NCBI GenBank assembly: GCA_001599935.1
Contig: BCIJ01000004.1
Coordinates: 206,035-270,034, forward strand
From: Holtermannia corniformis
Lineage: Eukaryota; Basidiomycota; Tremellomycetes; Holtermanniales
Reading direction: 5' to 3'
Length of the DNA stretch: 64,000 bases
This document shows positions 24,733-36,071 of the stretch, one piece after another. The notes beneath the pieces were generated by a model that was not told the DNA's origin, did not search any database, and was given only the letters and a program-made list of their open reading frames with translations. Numbering within the stretch: position 1 is the stretch's first letter; each line of letters starts with the position of its first letter. Made by a program: the position numbers and the translations under genes.

Positions 24733-27513
24733 CTACTTGTCCTTCTTGGACTCGACCTTTTCGCCCTCGCCAACGGGTTCAGCCATGCCCTCTGCGACCT
24801 GACCGTACTCGTTGACACGCGAGTGGTCGACGCGGTAGATCCAGCGCTGTGCCGGCGGGCGTCAGCGACCCCGTAGCCAGCTAGGTTGGTCACGAACCTG
24901 GTACAGGAGGATGAGGAAGACGACGTCGTCGCGGAAGCATGCCAGGCTGGTGATTGTTAGCGACTGTACACGGGCGACCGTGTGCACGCTTACCGGTGCA
25001 GCCATGGCATCTTGATGCAGAACGCTGGGAACAGTCAATCTCACACTTGTACTCGGGTGCGAGCAGCGCACCACTGTGAAGGCGTTAGCAATGCGTCGAC
25101 CAGACCGCTGCGCGTGCTCACAAGAAGTCATCCACGACCGTCGACACTAGATTCGATCGCGTCAGTTCTCCTGCTGTCAATCGACCCAGACGCACAAGTC
25201 TTGTAGACCATTGCCTTCATGCTACAGACCCGTCAGCCACCGGATCGGCCAGCAACGATCCCGCGACTCACGGCATGTGGGCAACACTCTTCAATTTGTA
25301 GTTGATGATCCTAGGATCACACTTGAGAAAGCGTTCAGACAGGGAAAGGCACTCACAGTTGCGGGATGAGCTGGACAAAGCCAAACCTGTGCGGGATGCG
25401 TCAGACGGTGACACGGCGCCCGAGGTCATGTACATACGCGTAGATGGCCTGCGCGAGCGTTGTGACAATGAACGAATACCAGCTCCTGTGCGTGCCATAC
25501 ACCACTACCGATCCTCAGCATCCTGCCCGATCATAGAGTCTAGACGTACACGAGTAGACGGTGTAGCCTGCCAGCAGCGGGATCGCAGCGTACGACACGA
25601 GCCTGAACGCCAGCTTGTCATACTCTTGCGTCTTCTTCTCGTCCTCTGACAAAACCTTCTTGTCTGACCCGAACGGTCAGTGACGTGCTGTGATGAGGTC
25701 CGTGGAGGTGCATACCTTCAAACGTGATACTGTATGGGATCAGACCGCCAGTCGCAGGTCGGACCTTGATGTCCACCACTGAGCATGTCAGCACCATGCA
25801 GACAATCCACCGCGCACGCACCTTTTGTGATCTTCCACGCTTCGATCAACAGACCGCTACGATCCTCAGTCAGCACCGCGCGCTTCACTCGCCGCTAGGT
25901 AACGAACATGCCCTGGCCCATGAGGATCATGAAGCTCGTCTCCTCACTCGAGTCTTGGAGATAGAGCAGGATGACGAGCTGGACAAAGCAGTTTGATAGA
26001 ATCGTCCGAAGCGAGACCCCGACGAGGTCCCTGTCCTTTTGACGCCAGTGCGAGACGTCTGACGAGAACGCAAGGAACTCGAAGCTACGTCGCGTCAGCT
26101 GCTCGTCCTGTGGACGTGGGCGACTGACAGCATGTGCAAGACGGTCACGATCGCGGTAGTGATGAGCAGCCAGGGACTCGTCTCGGTCAGCATGCGCTTC
26201 AGCTCGTCCATCTCGCCGCCGCCCGCGCCACCCTTTTGCTTGGCTTGTTCCTCAAACGACGCCGTCATTGACGCAAACAGGTTGAACTTCATGCTCGAGA
26301 TTGGGCTGTACGTGATCCGGAGTGGGAGCTGCTCAGACGTTGCGTTGATCGGGTACAGGTTCTCGCGCAGGATCCAGAAATCGTTTGGGAAGATTGGAGG
26401 GTAGAATTGCGGGTTGCCGGCTGCGTCGGTCGTCTGAGGGGCGTAGTGGTAGTCTGAGCGAGTTAGCTCCCTGGTGTGGATCCAAGTCAAGTGGAGCGAG
26501 ACGTACATGGCTTGAGCGGTGGACCGATGTTGGCAAACGCCATGGGCCCGCTGTCGGACACGACGGTCAGCGTCAAGTTCTACGACCGTTTATCAGCGCC
26601 CGTGCGGTGATTCTGTATGACCACCCACCCTGCTCCAGTGGGCCACAATCGGCTGGTCGGTAAGCTACAGAGTGTATCAGCCAAGAGCTACGCCGATGCA
26701 ACACCAACATCTTCGAGCTCCTTTTCCTCGGCCGCCGTTTGCTCGGCCGAGTTGAGTAGGTTCTTCTCCTTGCGGACCTTGCGTTTCGGCAAGAAGCGCG
26801 TGAGCTCTATCGAAGCACACGAAACACTGTCAGTTTCTGTCACAGACGGTACACATGGCGCACACACCCTTACTGTGCCTCGCGACATCCAGAGTCGATT
26901 TGCCGGCGACGCTACCCCCGCCGCGAACGAGCACTGTTTCGAGATACCAGGTCCCGTTAGCGTTGCGTACGCTCTCTGGCACATCGAGCAATAATTCTAC
27001 GGCGCGCTCGTCCTTCCAGTTCCCGTACGTCAAGTCGTGCCATTCGACTGCTGGTTTCGAGTTTACGAGGTCGAGCTCGGATGGTGACGTGGTGAGATAG
27101 AGTAGGACGGAGATGGGGGTGGGGGTCGTCCAGAGAGGAGTAGCCTGCGTTGCGCCAGGAAACGGTGACTGCACAGTGCCTGCCAAGGGCGTCGAGCCGG
27201 GCGCTTGAGGTGTAGCGGGTGACGGTGCGCTGGTTGGGACTGTAGGGGTGTTGAGCCCAAACTGTGGACTGTCAGCCACGATAGACAGCGAGCATGCATC
27301 TAGTCAGCCTCACGTAGCTGCCAATAGCTCGCGACCCTGAGAGCTTGCATCAGCACCGCTCGACTCGCATCGCGTCGCATTACCGATCTGGAACGCGGCG
27401 AACAAGACGAGCATCTTGCCGACCCTCCATGCCGTCTCTTGCCAGTCTGCTTCCGGCTTGGCATCGGCCCTCTGCTGCGGCCTTGGCGGCTGCGCTGGTG
27501 CTTTGTCCGACAT
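24733..27513 (-). CDS. CLPTM1-family multi-pass membrane protein
   Basis: CLPTM1 (cleft lip and palate transmembrane protein 1) proteins are ER multi-pass membrane proteins; animal members influence receptor trafficking, and fungal roles are unclear. Diagnostic blocks are WRVGKMLVLFAAFQIGNA at the N-terminus, a long lumenal region with VEWHDLTYGNWKDERAVELL and NGTWYLETVLVR, YPPIFPNDFWILRENLYPIN, and SPWLLITTAIVTVLHMLS. The C-terminus has RIYRVDHSRVNEYG and a Lys-rich tail ending SKKDK. Many short introns cut the second half. The ATG at 27513 is the first in frame. The promoter region is shared with divergent GPI13. Confidence 0.9.
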
Positions 27514-27984
27514 TGTCAGCGGCCGTCCGAGTCGTGCTGGACCTGGGCCAGAGTCAAGCTGGACTGAGATGTGGTCGCTGATTGATAGACGCAGCGGACG
27601 TGGCCGACGGTGACGTGGCTACTCGGACAGGCAGGACTGTGGTGTATGTCTAGCTTTGCAGGCGAGTGCAACAAGCACCAAGCTGTAATAGGGTGATGCC
27701 ATTACCAGTGCCAGACGACAACTCCAAAGTCGCGACGGAGCGCTCGAGGACGGTAAAGACGTCCAAAGGCAGCGGGCGATTACCGCTAGCACACCGCAAG
27801 CGACAAGCTAGCAATTCACCGCAACCGAGGTCAGCAAGACCGGTCGAGCTCGCAAACGCAAACTCGACACCGTCGTGCTCACAGAAGGACAGAGGGCGTA
27901 GTAGCGTCGAGGGGGACTCGGTATGTAGCTGCAATGCGATTCTATGCCAACCGCAGCGGGGCCAAACTCACGCCTATCAGAAAT
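27514..27984. other. Divergent promoter region between CLPTM1 and GPI13
   Basis: This stretch of about 470 nt has no supported gene. Its 3' part probably contains a 5'-UTR intron of GPI13: gtatgtagctgc... begins near 27921 and ends ...cctatcag four nt before the ATG at 27985. The same piece is open in the GPI13 frame, which is why a longer protein starting at 27934 is also possible. Confidence 0.5.
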
Positions 27985-30900
27985 ATGGCGACGCTAAAGC
28001 TGTCCGAGCACGAACTGGCAGCGAGGCTCCAAGAAAAGCTCAAGGCGTCGAAACCAACACGGAAGCCAAACTCACCGTCATGGCTCGCGCGCTTGTCCCG
28101 CGCCAACCTCGCCCCCGTGCTGTTTACCTACGTGCTGCTCATCCACCTCTTGGGCCTGTTCGTCTTCACGCGCGGGTTCCTACTGTCCCGTGTTTCACTT
28201 CCGCTCACCTCGCCGAGCTACGACGATGCAGAGAACGCGCAGCCTCTCCCCGCTCGGTTCAACAAGGCCGTTGTGATAGTCATTGATGCCTTGCGGACCG
28301 ACTACATCTCGCCCATCGTCCCGCCGAACCCTTCGCCGTTCCACCACAACGTGCTCAGGCTCCCTGCAGAGCTCACGGCCGCGCTCCCGTCCCACTCGCT
28401 CATCCTGAACGCGTTCTCGGACCCACCGACGACGACGATGCAGCGTATCAAGGGGCTAACCACGGGCTCGCTCCCAACCTTTATCGACGCGAGTGCCAAC
28501 TTTGCATCCAACGCCATCAACGAAGATTCCCTCATCTCGCAGCTCGTGCAAGCCAACAAGACGGTCGCCTTCATGGGCGATGACACTTGGGTCGGTCTGT
28601 TCCCCGACTCGTTTGCCCCAAGCATGAGCCACCCTTACGACTCGTTCAACGTCGAAGACCTACACACGGTCGATAACGGCGTCATCACCCATCTGATCCC
28701 ATACCTCGAACCGGGCAACCAGTCCTCCTGGGATGTCTTGATCGGCCACTTTCTCGGCGTCGACCACGTCGGACACCGCGTCGGCCCCTCGCGCGACACG
28801 ATGCGGCTCAAGCTCGAGCAGATGAACGACGTCTTGACCAATGTCGTGCACCTCATGGCGGACGACACGCTCCTCGTCGTCCTAGGCGATCACGGCATGG
28901 ACGAAAAGGGCAACCACGGGGGTGACGGCGAACTCGAGACGGCTTCAGCCTTGTGGCTCTACTCCAAAGGCCCAGCCCTGACGGACCCCGTGCGCGCTCA
29001 AGCAGACCTCGCGCGCTCTTCCATCATCACCGCCGAACCACACTATACGTTCCCTGGAACGCTAGAAGCCCTGCGATCCGTCAACCAGATCGACCTCGTC
29101 CCGACCCTGGCACTGCTACTGGGGATCCCAATCCCCTTCAACAGTCTTGGAACGCCGATCCCTGAAATCTTTGTAGATGATGGGTATCACGGCTTTGCGA
29201 CGCTAGAGACGGCGCAGAAGACTGCGACGGTACAGATCTTGCGCTACCTCGAGGCATATGGCGGCAAGCTGCTTGATCCCCGACTGCAAGCTGCTGCTGC
29301 GTCCGCACAGGCTGCAAGTGCAGCATTGCCGCCTGCGAGTCGTGGTATCGATATAGATCGCCTCGTGAAAGCGCAAAGTAGCCTACCGACGAGCGGGCCT
29401 TTAGCGGACGACCTCGCCCGGCTCAGCGCACAGCGCGACGCAATCGACCTCCACCAAACGTTCGCCCGCCTGACGCTCGCACACTTGCGCGCACTCTGGG
29501 CCGAGTTTTCGCCTCTCAACATGATCCTCGGGCTGACCATCCTCGCGCTCAGCATCCTCGCACTCGGTGCGCTCTATGCAGGTGTCAGGCGCACGCGTGC
29601 CGGGTGGGACGTCTATGTGCGCGTTGGGCTCGAGACGGCGCTCAAGGCCGGTCTCGGTGCCGGCTCTGTCGTCGGGACCGTGATTGGCGTGCACACGCGC
29701 TCGCCATCGAGTGCGATCCAAGCGGCCGTGATCGCATTCGCCATCATCTCGGAAATCGTCCTGTTCCTGCCACTCGTAGCGGGCGCCATCAAGACGCCAG
29801 CAGCGTTCCTGCCCGACCTCTTCAAGCTGCAAACCGCTGTTGGCCCGCTCATCCTCATCCTGCACGCACTGGCGTTTGCCTCCAACTCGTTCATCATGTG
29901 GGAAGACCGCGTCACGGCGTTCCTGGGCGCCACGATCCCGATCCTCGGTCTCGTCAAAGCATGGACAGCGCCGACATCAGCGATGCGCCTCAAGATCTTT
30001 GCGTATTCTGCAGTCGGAGCCATCTTAATCCGCATCGCGAGCGCAAGTACCGTCTGTCGCGAGGAACAGCAGCCCTACTGCCGCGTCACGTTTTACGCTG
30101 GCGTCGAGTCCCCCGTCGCACCGACGTGGGTTTTGCTCGCGTTCATCCCGCTAGCGGGCTTGCTCCCGGCCGTGATCCGCGTCTGTCTGTCATCTTCCAG
30201 ATCGTATTCGGGCCCTGCACCCTTCTTTGTCGGCAAGCTCGTTCGGACCGTATTGCTCGGCAATGCGTTCTACTGGTTGCTCGAGTTTGCCGAGACGTGG
30301 GATGGCATCAACCCGGCGCGCGTGCCACTCATCAACGTCACGCGATTGTGGCTCGCCCGTGGTCTGATCGGCTTGACACTCGGCGGCGCAGCGTACGTAT
30401 GGACGACCATGCCGCTTTGCATCGAGGTCCACCGCGAGCAAGAGATCGACCAGACAGGGCAGCCAATGCCACAACAGCAAGTGACAGTCTACGGGTTTGC
30501 CAACGCCTACGGCTCGTCGTACCTCCTCTTCCTGCTCGTGCCGTTTGCCCTCGTGCACTTGACACTTCCGCCAACGGGTCAAGTCATGCTCATCGTCGTG
30601 TTCGAGGCACTCCTCGCCCACCTCGAGAGCATCGACACCCAGCGCGACGCCCAAGCCATGAAGCGCGCCTTCTCTGCCTCGTCCAACCCGGGGGCTTTCG
30701 AGCACGCATCGTCCGCACCCTCTCAGCCGACTTACACCGAGATCGTGCCGCTCGTTCTCCTCGGGTTTATCGGCTTCTTCGCCACCGGCCACCAAGCGGT
30801 CCTCACCACCGTGCAGTGGAAAGCTGCGTTCGTCGGCTTCAACGCAGTCACCTACCCGTGGTCGCCGCTTCTTGTCACCGTCAACACCTGGGGTCCTTTC

Positions 30901-31221
30901 GCGCTATCGGCACTCGCGATCCCCCTTCTCGCACTGTGGAACGTTTCGCCCACACCAAGCGCTCAATCACCGGTACTTGCAGACTCGGTCCAAGCCGCGC
31001 TCGGCTTCCTGCTGTATCACAGCGTCACGACGACGGCATGCGCGGCGTGTGCGGCTTGGCTGCGGAGACACTTGATGGTCTGGAAAGTGTTCGCGCCGCG
31101 CTTCATGCTGGCGGGCGTCACGCTGCTCGTCGTCGACCTCGCGGTCATCGTGGCGATCGCGGTCGGTCTCCGTGTGGTCTGCTGGAAGATCCAAAGGACG
31201 TTTAGAGCTGTCGCAATTTAG
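27985..31221 (+). CDS. GPI13: GPI ethanolamine phosphate transferase 3 (PIG-O)
   Basis: Gpi13/PIG-O adds ethanolamine phosphate to the third mannose of the GPI anchor precursor in the ER; that is the phosphate later joined to protein. The alkaline-phosphatase-like lumenal domain is complete: VVIVIDALRTDYI (metal Asp), TTTMQRIKGLTTGSLPTFID (nucleophile Thr), IGHFLGVDHVGHR and VLGDHGMDEKGNHGG. An N-terminal signal anchor (VLFTYVLLIHLLGLFVFTR) precedes it, and about a dozen hydrophobic helices follow. The coding region is a single exon of 1,078 codons, unlike its intron-rich neighbours. I prefer ATG 27985 because the upstream in-frame piece (ATG 27934) looks like a 5'-UTR intron ending in cag. 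The GC-rich codon choice opens long false frames on both strands. Confidence 0.95.
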   Translation: MATLKLSEHELAARLQEKLKASKPTRKPNSPSWLARLSRANLAPVLFTYVLLIHLLGLFVFTRGFLLSRVSLPLTSPSYDDAENAQPLPARFNKAVVIVIDALRTDYISPIVPPNPSPFHHNVLRLPAELTAALPSHSLILNAFSDPPTTTMQRIKGLTTGSLPTFIDASANFASNAINEDSLISQLVQANKTVAFMGDDTWVGLFPDSFAPSMSHPYDSFNVEDLHTVDNGVITHLIPYLEPGNQSSWDVLIGHFLGVDHVGHRVGPSRDTMRLKLEQMNDVLTNVVHLMADDTLLVVLGDHGMDEKGNHGGDGELETASALWLYSKGPALTDPVRAQADLARSSIITAEPHYTFPGTLEALRSVNQIDLVPTLALLLGIPIPFNSLGTPIPEIFVDDGYHGFATLETAQKTATVQILRYLEAYGGKLLDPRLQAAAASAQAASAALPPASRGIDIDRLVKAQSSLPTSGPLADDLARLSAQRDAIDLHQTFARLTLAHLRALWAEFSPLNMILGLTILALSILALGALYAGVRRTRAGWDVYVRVGLETALKAGLGAGSVVGTVIGVHTRSPSSAIQAAVIAFAIISEIVLFLPLVAGAIKTPAAFLPDLFKLQTAVGPLILILHALAFASNSFIMWEDRVTAFLGATIPILGLVKAWTAPTSAMRLKIFAYSAVGAILIRIASASTVCREEQQPYCRVTFYAGVESPVAPTWVLLAFIPLAGLLPAVIRVCLSSSRSYSGPAPFFVGKLVRTVLLGNAFYWLLEFAETWDGINPARVPLINVTRLWLARGLIGLTLGGAAYVWTTMPLCIEVHREQEIDQTGQPMPQQQVTVYGFANAYGSSYLLFLLVPFALVHLTLPPTGQVMLIVVFEALLAHLESIDTQRDAQAMKRAFSASSNPGAFEHASSAPSQPTYTEIVPLVLLGFIGFFATGHQAVLTTVQWKAAFVGFNAVTYPWSPLLVTVNTWGPFALSALAIPLLALWNVSPTPSAQSPVLADSVQAALGFLLYHSVTTTACAACAAWLRRHLMVWKVFAPRFMLAGVTLLVVDLAVIVAIAVGLRVVCWKIQRTFRAVAI

Positions 31222-31504
31222 CATCTGCATTTGCATGGCATAGTATCACTGTATACGCTCCATTGTCAGTCGCGGTCGGCTATCACTTGCGCTCTATTGA
31301 GCGCGGTCCGACCGGGGCATGCGCGGCGGAGTAGCTAAAGTAGCGAGACCTTGGACTGAGCTCCTTGCATCGGCTCAAACATACGGCCTCTACGGCGCTA
31401 AGACCGGCGACCCTTCGTACGGTTGATTTAGCAGGCGAACAACGGGAGCCGCCGTCATTTTGCTTGAAAAGTCCAGCCGACCACTCACGCCAACCACCGC
31501 ACTG

Positions 31505-31972
31505 ATGAGCGATACTGGCAACACTAGTACTGGCTCGACCCCGAGCAGCTCATGGGATGTCCCAGAACGCCCGCCTTTTTCCAGCGCAGCAACGCGGAGT
31601 GCCATGGAGCAAGGCCTCTCGTTCGTTCCTCCCGAACCCTTGTCAGCTGAAGAATCTGCGGGCTATCCGGTTGCGACCAGCACAAGCAGGCGGCCGGAGT
31701 GGATGCGCAGACTCTCTTCAAAAGTATCAAGCAGCTCGCGCTGATCAGGTCGCTCTGTTTTGGCTGAGGGACCCGACCTCCCGCTATCACTCGGATCGGA
31801 CGACTGGCAGGCTCATGTAGGCAGGACATTGATGCAGTCTTTCTGCCAGGCGGGCGATTGGTTTGCTCAACCAGCTTCGATGAAACAAGAGGCGAATTCT
31901 GCACTGAGCCGTCCCTGTTATGCACTCGAGGGAGTCAGCCAGGTTGAGATTTGCTGGCACCCATCTCCATGA
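31505..31972 (+). pseudogene. Ser/Thr-rich short ORF interrupted by a stop, hypothetical
   Basis: ATG 31505 opens an 79-codon frame (MSDTGNTSTGSTPSSSWDVP...) that ends with TGA at 31742-31744. The same frame continues open to 31972 (AEGPDLPLSLGSDDWQAHVG...). The two halves may be one gene whose stop is removed by a 45-nt intron (donor after TCAAAA near 31721, acceptor ...tggctgag), or a decayed gene. No domain is recognisable, and the N-terminus has the same Ser/Thr-rich look as the short proteins at 36-40 kb. No TATA box was seen. The flanks from 31222 to 32379 hold nothing else I can support. Confidence 0.3.
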
Positions 31973-32337
31973 CGCGATAAATCAGTACCGCGTACCGTCC
32001 ATGATAGCGGGCGCAAAACGCTTTTACATGGGGGCTCTGTAATATTATAGTGCACTGGACTACGTGTCAACATAATTTAAGGGGCTTAAATCAGCATGCC
32101 TATAACCAGCTTCGGGGGAGCCTACGCTACCCCTTTCTGGTTAGACACTTGCCTATCCCACGCCCGCGCGATGCGGCGGCGACGTACAACTAGTCTAAGT
32201 GCCAATAAACATCCTTTGCACACGCCGCACGTCTTCTGCAGCATCGAAGGCCGTCAGATGCTTAGGTGGCAACGGATCTCCAACAGCCCCAGGACTTCGT
32301 AGGAAGGGCCTGGCAAGAGGTCACAAGTCTGAAGCAT

Positions 32338-32345
32338 TATATATA
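32338..32345 (+). promoter_or_regulatory. TATA box of the orphan gene at 32380
   Basis: The sequence TATATATA lies 35 nt before the ATG. This spacing resembles that of the TATA boxes in front of the short genes in the two accessory islands. Confidence 0.5.
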
Positions 32346-32379
32346 CCAGGGCAGCGTCGACCATCTTGAAGCATCCGAA

Positions 32380-32733
32380 ATGACTGAGTTCTTGGACCGG
32401 TTCACCTACGAAGATGGCAAAGTCTACTATCACGATGACAAGTTTACGCTGACGCTCACTCATCGTACGAACGATTGCTACCCCGGCAGCTCTCAAGACG
32501 GCTTTTTCATTGAGGAATGGACCGAGAGGGACCCGGGGCCACCGGGTGACTATGATGATCGAGCAGACGCGGCAGCCGAGAACTTGCGCACCAAACTCAA
32601 CGAAGCGCCTACTTTCAAAGACGTTCTCTTGCAGATTATGAGATACTACGAGGAACGTCACGGGGTCCAGTTGGATACCTGCAATCATTCAGCCGACGAG
32701 GTGATCAAGCACTTGCGTGACTTACGCAGTTGA
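32380..32733 (+). CDS. Hypothetical acidic protein, 117 aa
   Basis: I do not recognise this protein. It starts MTEFLDRFTYEDGKVYYHDD and continues with FTLTLTHRTNDCYPG, an acidic loop (EWTERDPGPPGDYDD), and a helical end (LLQIMRYYEERHG, EVIKHLRDLRS). It has no signal peptide and no membrane helix. I chose ATG 32380 because a TATATATA box lies 35 nt upstream and the frame above that is closed by a stop at 32263. The stretch between them is also open, so a spliced longer form (acceptor ...gcttag at 32265) is an alternative. Confidence 0.5.
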   Translation: MTEFLDRFTYEDGKVYYHDDKFTLTLTHRTNDCYPGSSQDGFFIEEWTERDPGPPGDYDDRADAAAENLRTKLNEAPTFKDVLLQIMRYYEERHGVQLDTCNHSADEVIKHLRDLRS

Positions 32734-33163
32734 TACGGCAGGCGAACTGGACAGCACGAGATGTATCACATCTCACCTCCTTCAATTTGCACTCATGTCA
32801 GATACGCGCAGCGCAGCGCAGGACCTTGTGCCCAGTCACGCTAGCCGTGCCCTGCTACCGGTGGGTTGGAAGGCTGTATTAGCACATCGGGAAGCATCCG
32901 CATCGCATCTGGACATTGTAAGCAGCTGACAAGGGAGGGCTGCTGTGTGCGCTGAATCAGCATCTCACAGAAGGCTCGTCCGCCTTGGAAGCCCCTTGCG
33001 AACACGACGAAAGGCGGTTGATAGAGAAGCTGCGCTCTGTTTAGTGAGCTGTCAAATCTGATGAACGATTCGTCACGTCTCACTATGTCCAGTCGTGTCA
33101 TGGTAAACAGTGCAGCTGTAGTTGTGCGTGAATGAATATACATGTCGTCTCTGCGCACCGTCA
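32734..33163. other. Intergenic, nothing recognised
   Basis: This stretch of about 430 nt lies between the orphan gene and the 3' end of the metallo-hydrolase gene. Only short scattered frames are visible, and no motif or repeat stands out. Confidence 0.5.
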
Positions 33164-34698
33164 TCACCGCCACGTCTCCTCGCCGTCGGCCAACACCACC
33201 TGCGCACCACCCCCGACCTTGACCCTCAGTCCATCCCAAGCAGGTCCCAGGCGACCGGTCCAACCCCTCGCCTCATCATCCAACTGCTTGACCACACCCT
33301 CGACCCAAGCGCGCTCACTCTTCCACCCGTCCACGCGTTCGGGGCTGAAATACGCTCCGAGCGCCTCCCATTGTGCGTGTGCAGTCGGGTGCGAGAACCC
33401 AAGCCAGTACGTCTGCTGGGCTTTGAATCGGATCGTGGCGGCCAAAGCGTCGGCGAAGCCAAAGTGCGACATGTGGGACACGGTCGGGCGCAGGCAGTCC
33501 ATGACGAGGAGGGAGAGCGGTTGGGTGCGGCTCGGGCCGGCTGTGCGTGGGGTGGAGGCCCGGGCGCGAGTTGGACTGGTATCGCGCGATTCGACGGGTG
33601 TTGGGAGCATGGGCTTTGGTTCACCTTTGCGCAGGTTGTCAAGTACTAAGTTTGGGATCTCGTGGGGGGCTGCAGAGCGGTGCTTGGAGCTCGAGCCGTT
33701 CGAGGTCGAGGTGCTGTCCGCTGCGAGCCTTGCCCAGGTCGATTCGGGGATATGCGAGACGTCGGACAAGAAAGCGAATGTGTGATCGAATAGGAAACCG
33801 AGGCAGATGAGCGGTGTGGATTTGGACGAGGAGATGGAGATGCGGCCGTGGTGGACTAGTATGCGTCAGCAGAGCGTTGAAACCCTCCGATGATCGGACC
33901 TGGCAGGGTCTTGACATGGATTCCTTCCACTTCAAACTCGTCCTCGTCTTGTAGCACTTTGAATACCAAGCTCGGCCTGGAAGCGCTCAGCACCATTCTG
34001 GCGGTGGCAAGCGCACGATCGACTCACACGTCGCCGCCACCCGTCGCTTTGCTAGCGTCGATCAGGTACGGAAACTGGCCGGCGACGACCTCGAGTGTCG
34101 CCTGGTTGAGGTAGACTGGGATCTCACGTCCTGAGCGATTGCACCATTCGCGCAGGTCGTCGAGGCCTGACATTGCGTCGGCATCTAGATCAGTTATCAG
34201 CGTGGCGATCGGGTGGCAGCTGCGCTCGATGATCGATCTCGAGCTCTGACGGACGACTCACGACCGTGTGTGAGGATGACAGCGTCGATGGTCTGAATGC
34301 CGTATTTGGGAAAGTACTGCAACGCCTGTGATCCAATCGTCAGCTTGGGTCCGTGCATATCCCGCACGGCCACGCTGAGCGTGCGCGAGAGGTGGACTCA
34401 CTTGCTGCCTAAACGTCTTGCCGACATCGACGACGACGTTGCGGAACCTGCCGTCTCTAGTCTTCTTTCTCAACACGAGGCTAGTGTTGCCCCTGACGTT
34501 GCGCTCGCCTCCGACGGTGCCATCGACCGTCTCCCGGCAGGACCGACAGGGGATCTTGTTGGGATCCGGTGTGGAAGTCAAGCACGGCACGAGTGGGAGT
34601 GCTGATGATGTTCCTGTGCCGAGGAAGACGACCTGCAAGCTGTTGTCTGCCTTCATGATGGCAGTGATACTCCTGGCGGCTGCCGACTGACGCGCCAT
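33164..34698 (-). CDS. Metallo-beta-lactamase-fold hydrolase, PhnP-like
   Basis: The fold is that of metal-dependent phosphodiesterases related to PhnP and tRNase Z. The first strand reads VVFLGTGTSSALP, followed by a CRSC pair and NTSLVLRKKTRDGRFRNVVVDVG. The HxHxD metal motif is formed by splicing: ILTHGH-ADAMSGLDDLR joins across the intron at about 34185-34260. Later blocks include FLFDHTFAFLSDVSHIPE, LLVMDCLRPTVSHMSHFG and TYWLGFSHPTAHAQWEAL, which supply further metal-binding Asp and His residues. A Ser/Thr/Pro-rich insert splits the C-terminal half. Start ATG is 34698; an in-frame Met at 34656 would remove a short leader. The natural substrate is unknown. Confidence 0.85.
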
Positions 34699-34731
34699 GA
34701 GCCAAAGACGGTCGAGCGGCTAACGTGCGCC

Positions 34732-34737
34732 CACGTG
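34732..34737. promoter_or_regulatory. CACGTG E-box upstream of the PhnP-like gene
   Basis: CACGTG lies 34 nt before the ATG of the minus-strand hydrolase, in the 301-nt divergent region shared with the gene at 35000. It is a typical bHLH (Cbf1-type) core site. Two longer examples occur elsewhere in the window. Confidence 0.4.
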
Positions 34738-34999
34738 GTCAACTTTTGGTCGTCCTAAACGTCATTGTCACGTCATTTACGAATCGAGCTGGGTGTTTGG
34801 TGATCGGTCGTTTGATAAGATTCGCCACCCGAGACCGAGGGTGTTGAACGCGACGTCAGGCGTGAATGGGACGACTCGACGACGATCGCAGGCGGCAGCG
34901 GCCGTCGACATCCAACTCGCATCCCACAGGACGCCCTAGTCAGTCATCGTCACCAGCACACTCAAACAGACCCCGCGCGCGCCGAGAATAGCCACCGCA

Positions 35000-35872
35000 A
35001 TGGCATCCACAAGCACCGATCCGACCGCAACCAGCGCTTCAACATCCCCAGCAGCGACTTCCAATGGCACTGGGTATAGCCAGAGTCCCACTGGCTTCTA
35101 CCGTAATGTCCGTTGCTGCCTTTGTCACGATCACGACCATGATGGCATCGAGCTGACACATGCACCTCACTGCAGCTGTTCTATATACTCATCGGCCTTC
35201 TGGGCGTCTTCATCATCGCATCCCTCCTGTCACTGACACGCGCACGGAGGCGTAGACGGCGGATCATAACAGAGGTCAGTGCTGTCGTCGGTCTAGACTC
35301 CAGAAGCTGATCGGACCCATCAGGCGAATCGCCTCGGTCTCATGGTCCCAGGGATCCCGGGCTACGTCTCTCTCGAGCACCGTCGGCACAGACCATGGAC
35401 ACGCGCAGACGGTACGATGCAGCTACCAGACTGGTGGGACGTGCACGACGTCAAGTCTGCCGAGCCCCTCGCCAGCACCTCCATCCCACTCGCCACACCA
35501 GATCTCGTACGTAGACGACCCCTCCTTCCCCTCAGACGCACTCACACCTCGCAGCGCCCAATCTCTCTCGTCCCAGTTCTCCCACCCGCGCCCAAACCAC
35601 TCCCAATCCCGACATCTGACCTGCCCTACTTTCCAAACAACCTAGCGTACCGCGCCGAATCTCTCGGCGCACCGCCAGCGATCCCTACGAATCTGGACCA
35701 ACTCATCGGTCGCAAGGTCGATGTCGGCGTCTTGGTCCGAATGCCGATCCCTGCCCGAGCGCCGGCGGTAGAGGAGAGCGAAGAGGTCTTGAGAGAATGG
35801 GAGGGCGTCGAGGTTGGTGTTTTGGCTGTCAGGGTCGCGAGTGGCGCAGGGTGGGGGCATGATCGGGCGTGA
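35000..35872 (+). CDS. Single-pass membrane protein, hypothetical
   Basis: The N-terminus is a Ser/Thr-rich, probably lumenal or extracellular head of about 35 residues (MASTSTDPTATSASTS...). It joins, through an intron near 35108-35175 (donor gtccgt, acceptor actgcag), to one membrane helix, LFYILIGLLGVFIIASLLSL. A strongly basic stop-transfer run follows (TRARRRRRII). The cytosolic part contains PGIPGYVSLEHRRHRPWTR, then PNNLAYRAESLGAPPAIPTN and acidic segments near the end. Two further introns lie near 35272-35323 and 35506-35550. There is no signal peptide before the helix, so it is a type III-like protein. I know no named family for it. Confidence 0.65.
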
Positions 35873-36071
35873 GCGTGTGGGCTTGGTTGAATGCGTCGTT
35901 TGTATTTGGTTGTATTGGCTTACTAGCATTTGGGGGGAATGCATCTTCTGCGATGCACTGTCCTTTGTACGTCTCTTGCTCGTGCGCCCGGATAGAAAGA
36001 CCGTTGCGCCAAGACATAGAAGCAATCCAACCAATGCAAGCTCGCAAATGTCAGTGATGCATCGCCAGCAG

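Noticed and set aside
29604..31205. 533-codon plus-strand frame overlapping GPI13
   Set aside because: It lies inside the GPI13 coding exon in another frame, is Arg/Pro-rich, has no domain, and is explained by GC-rich codon choice.
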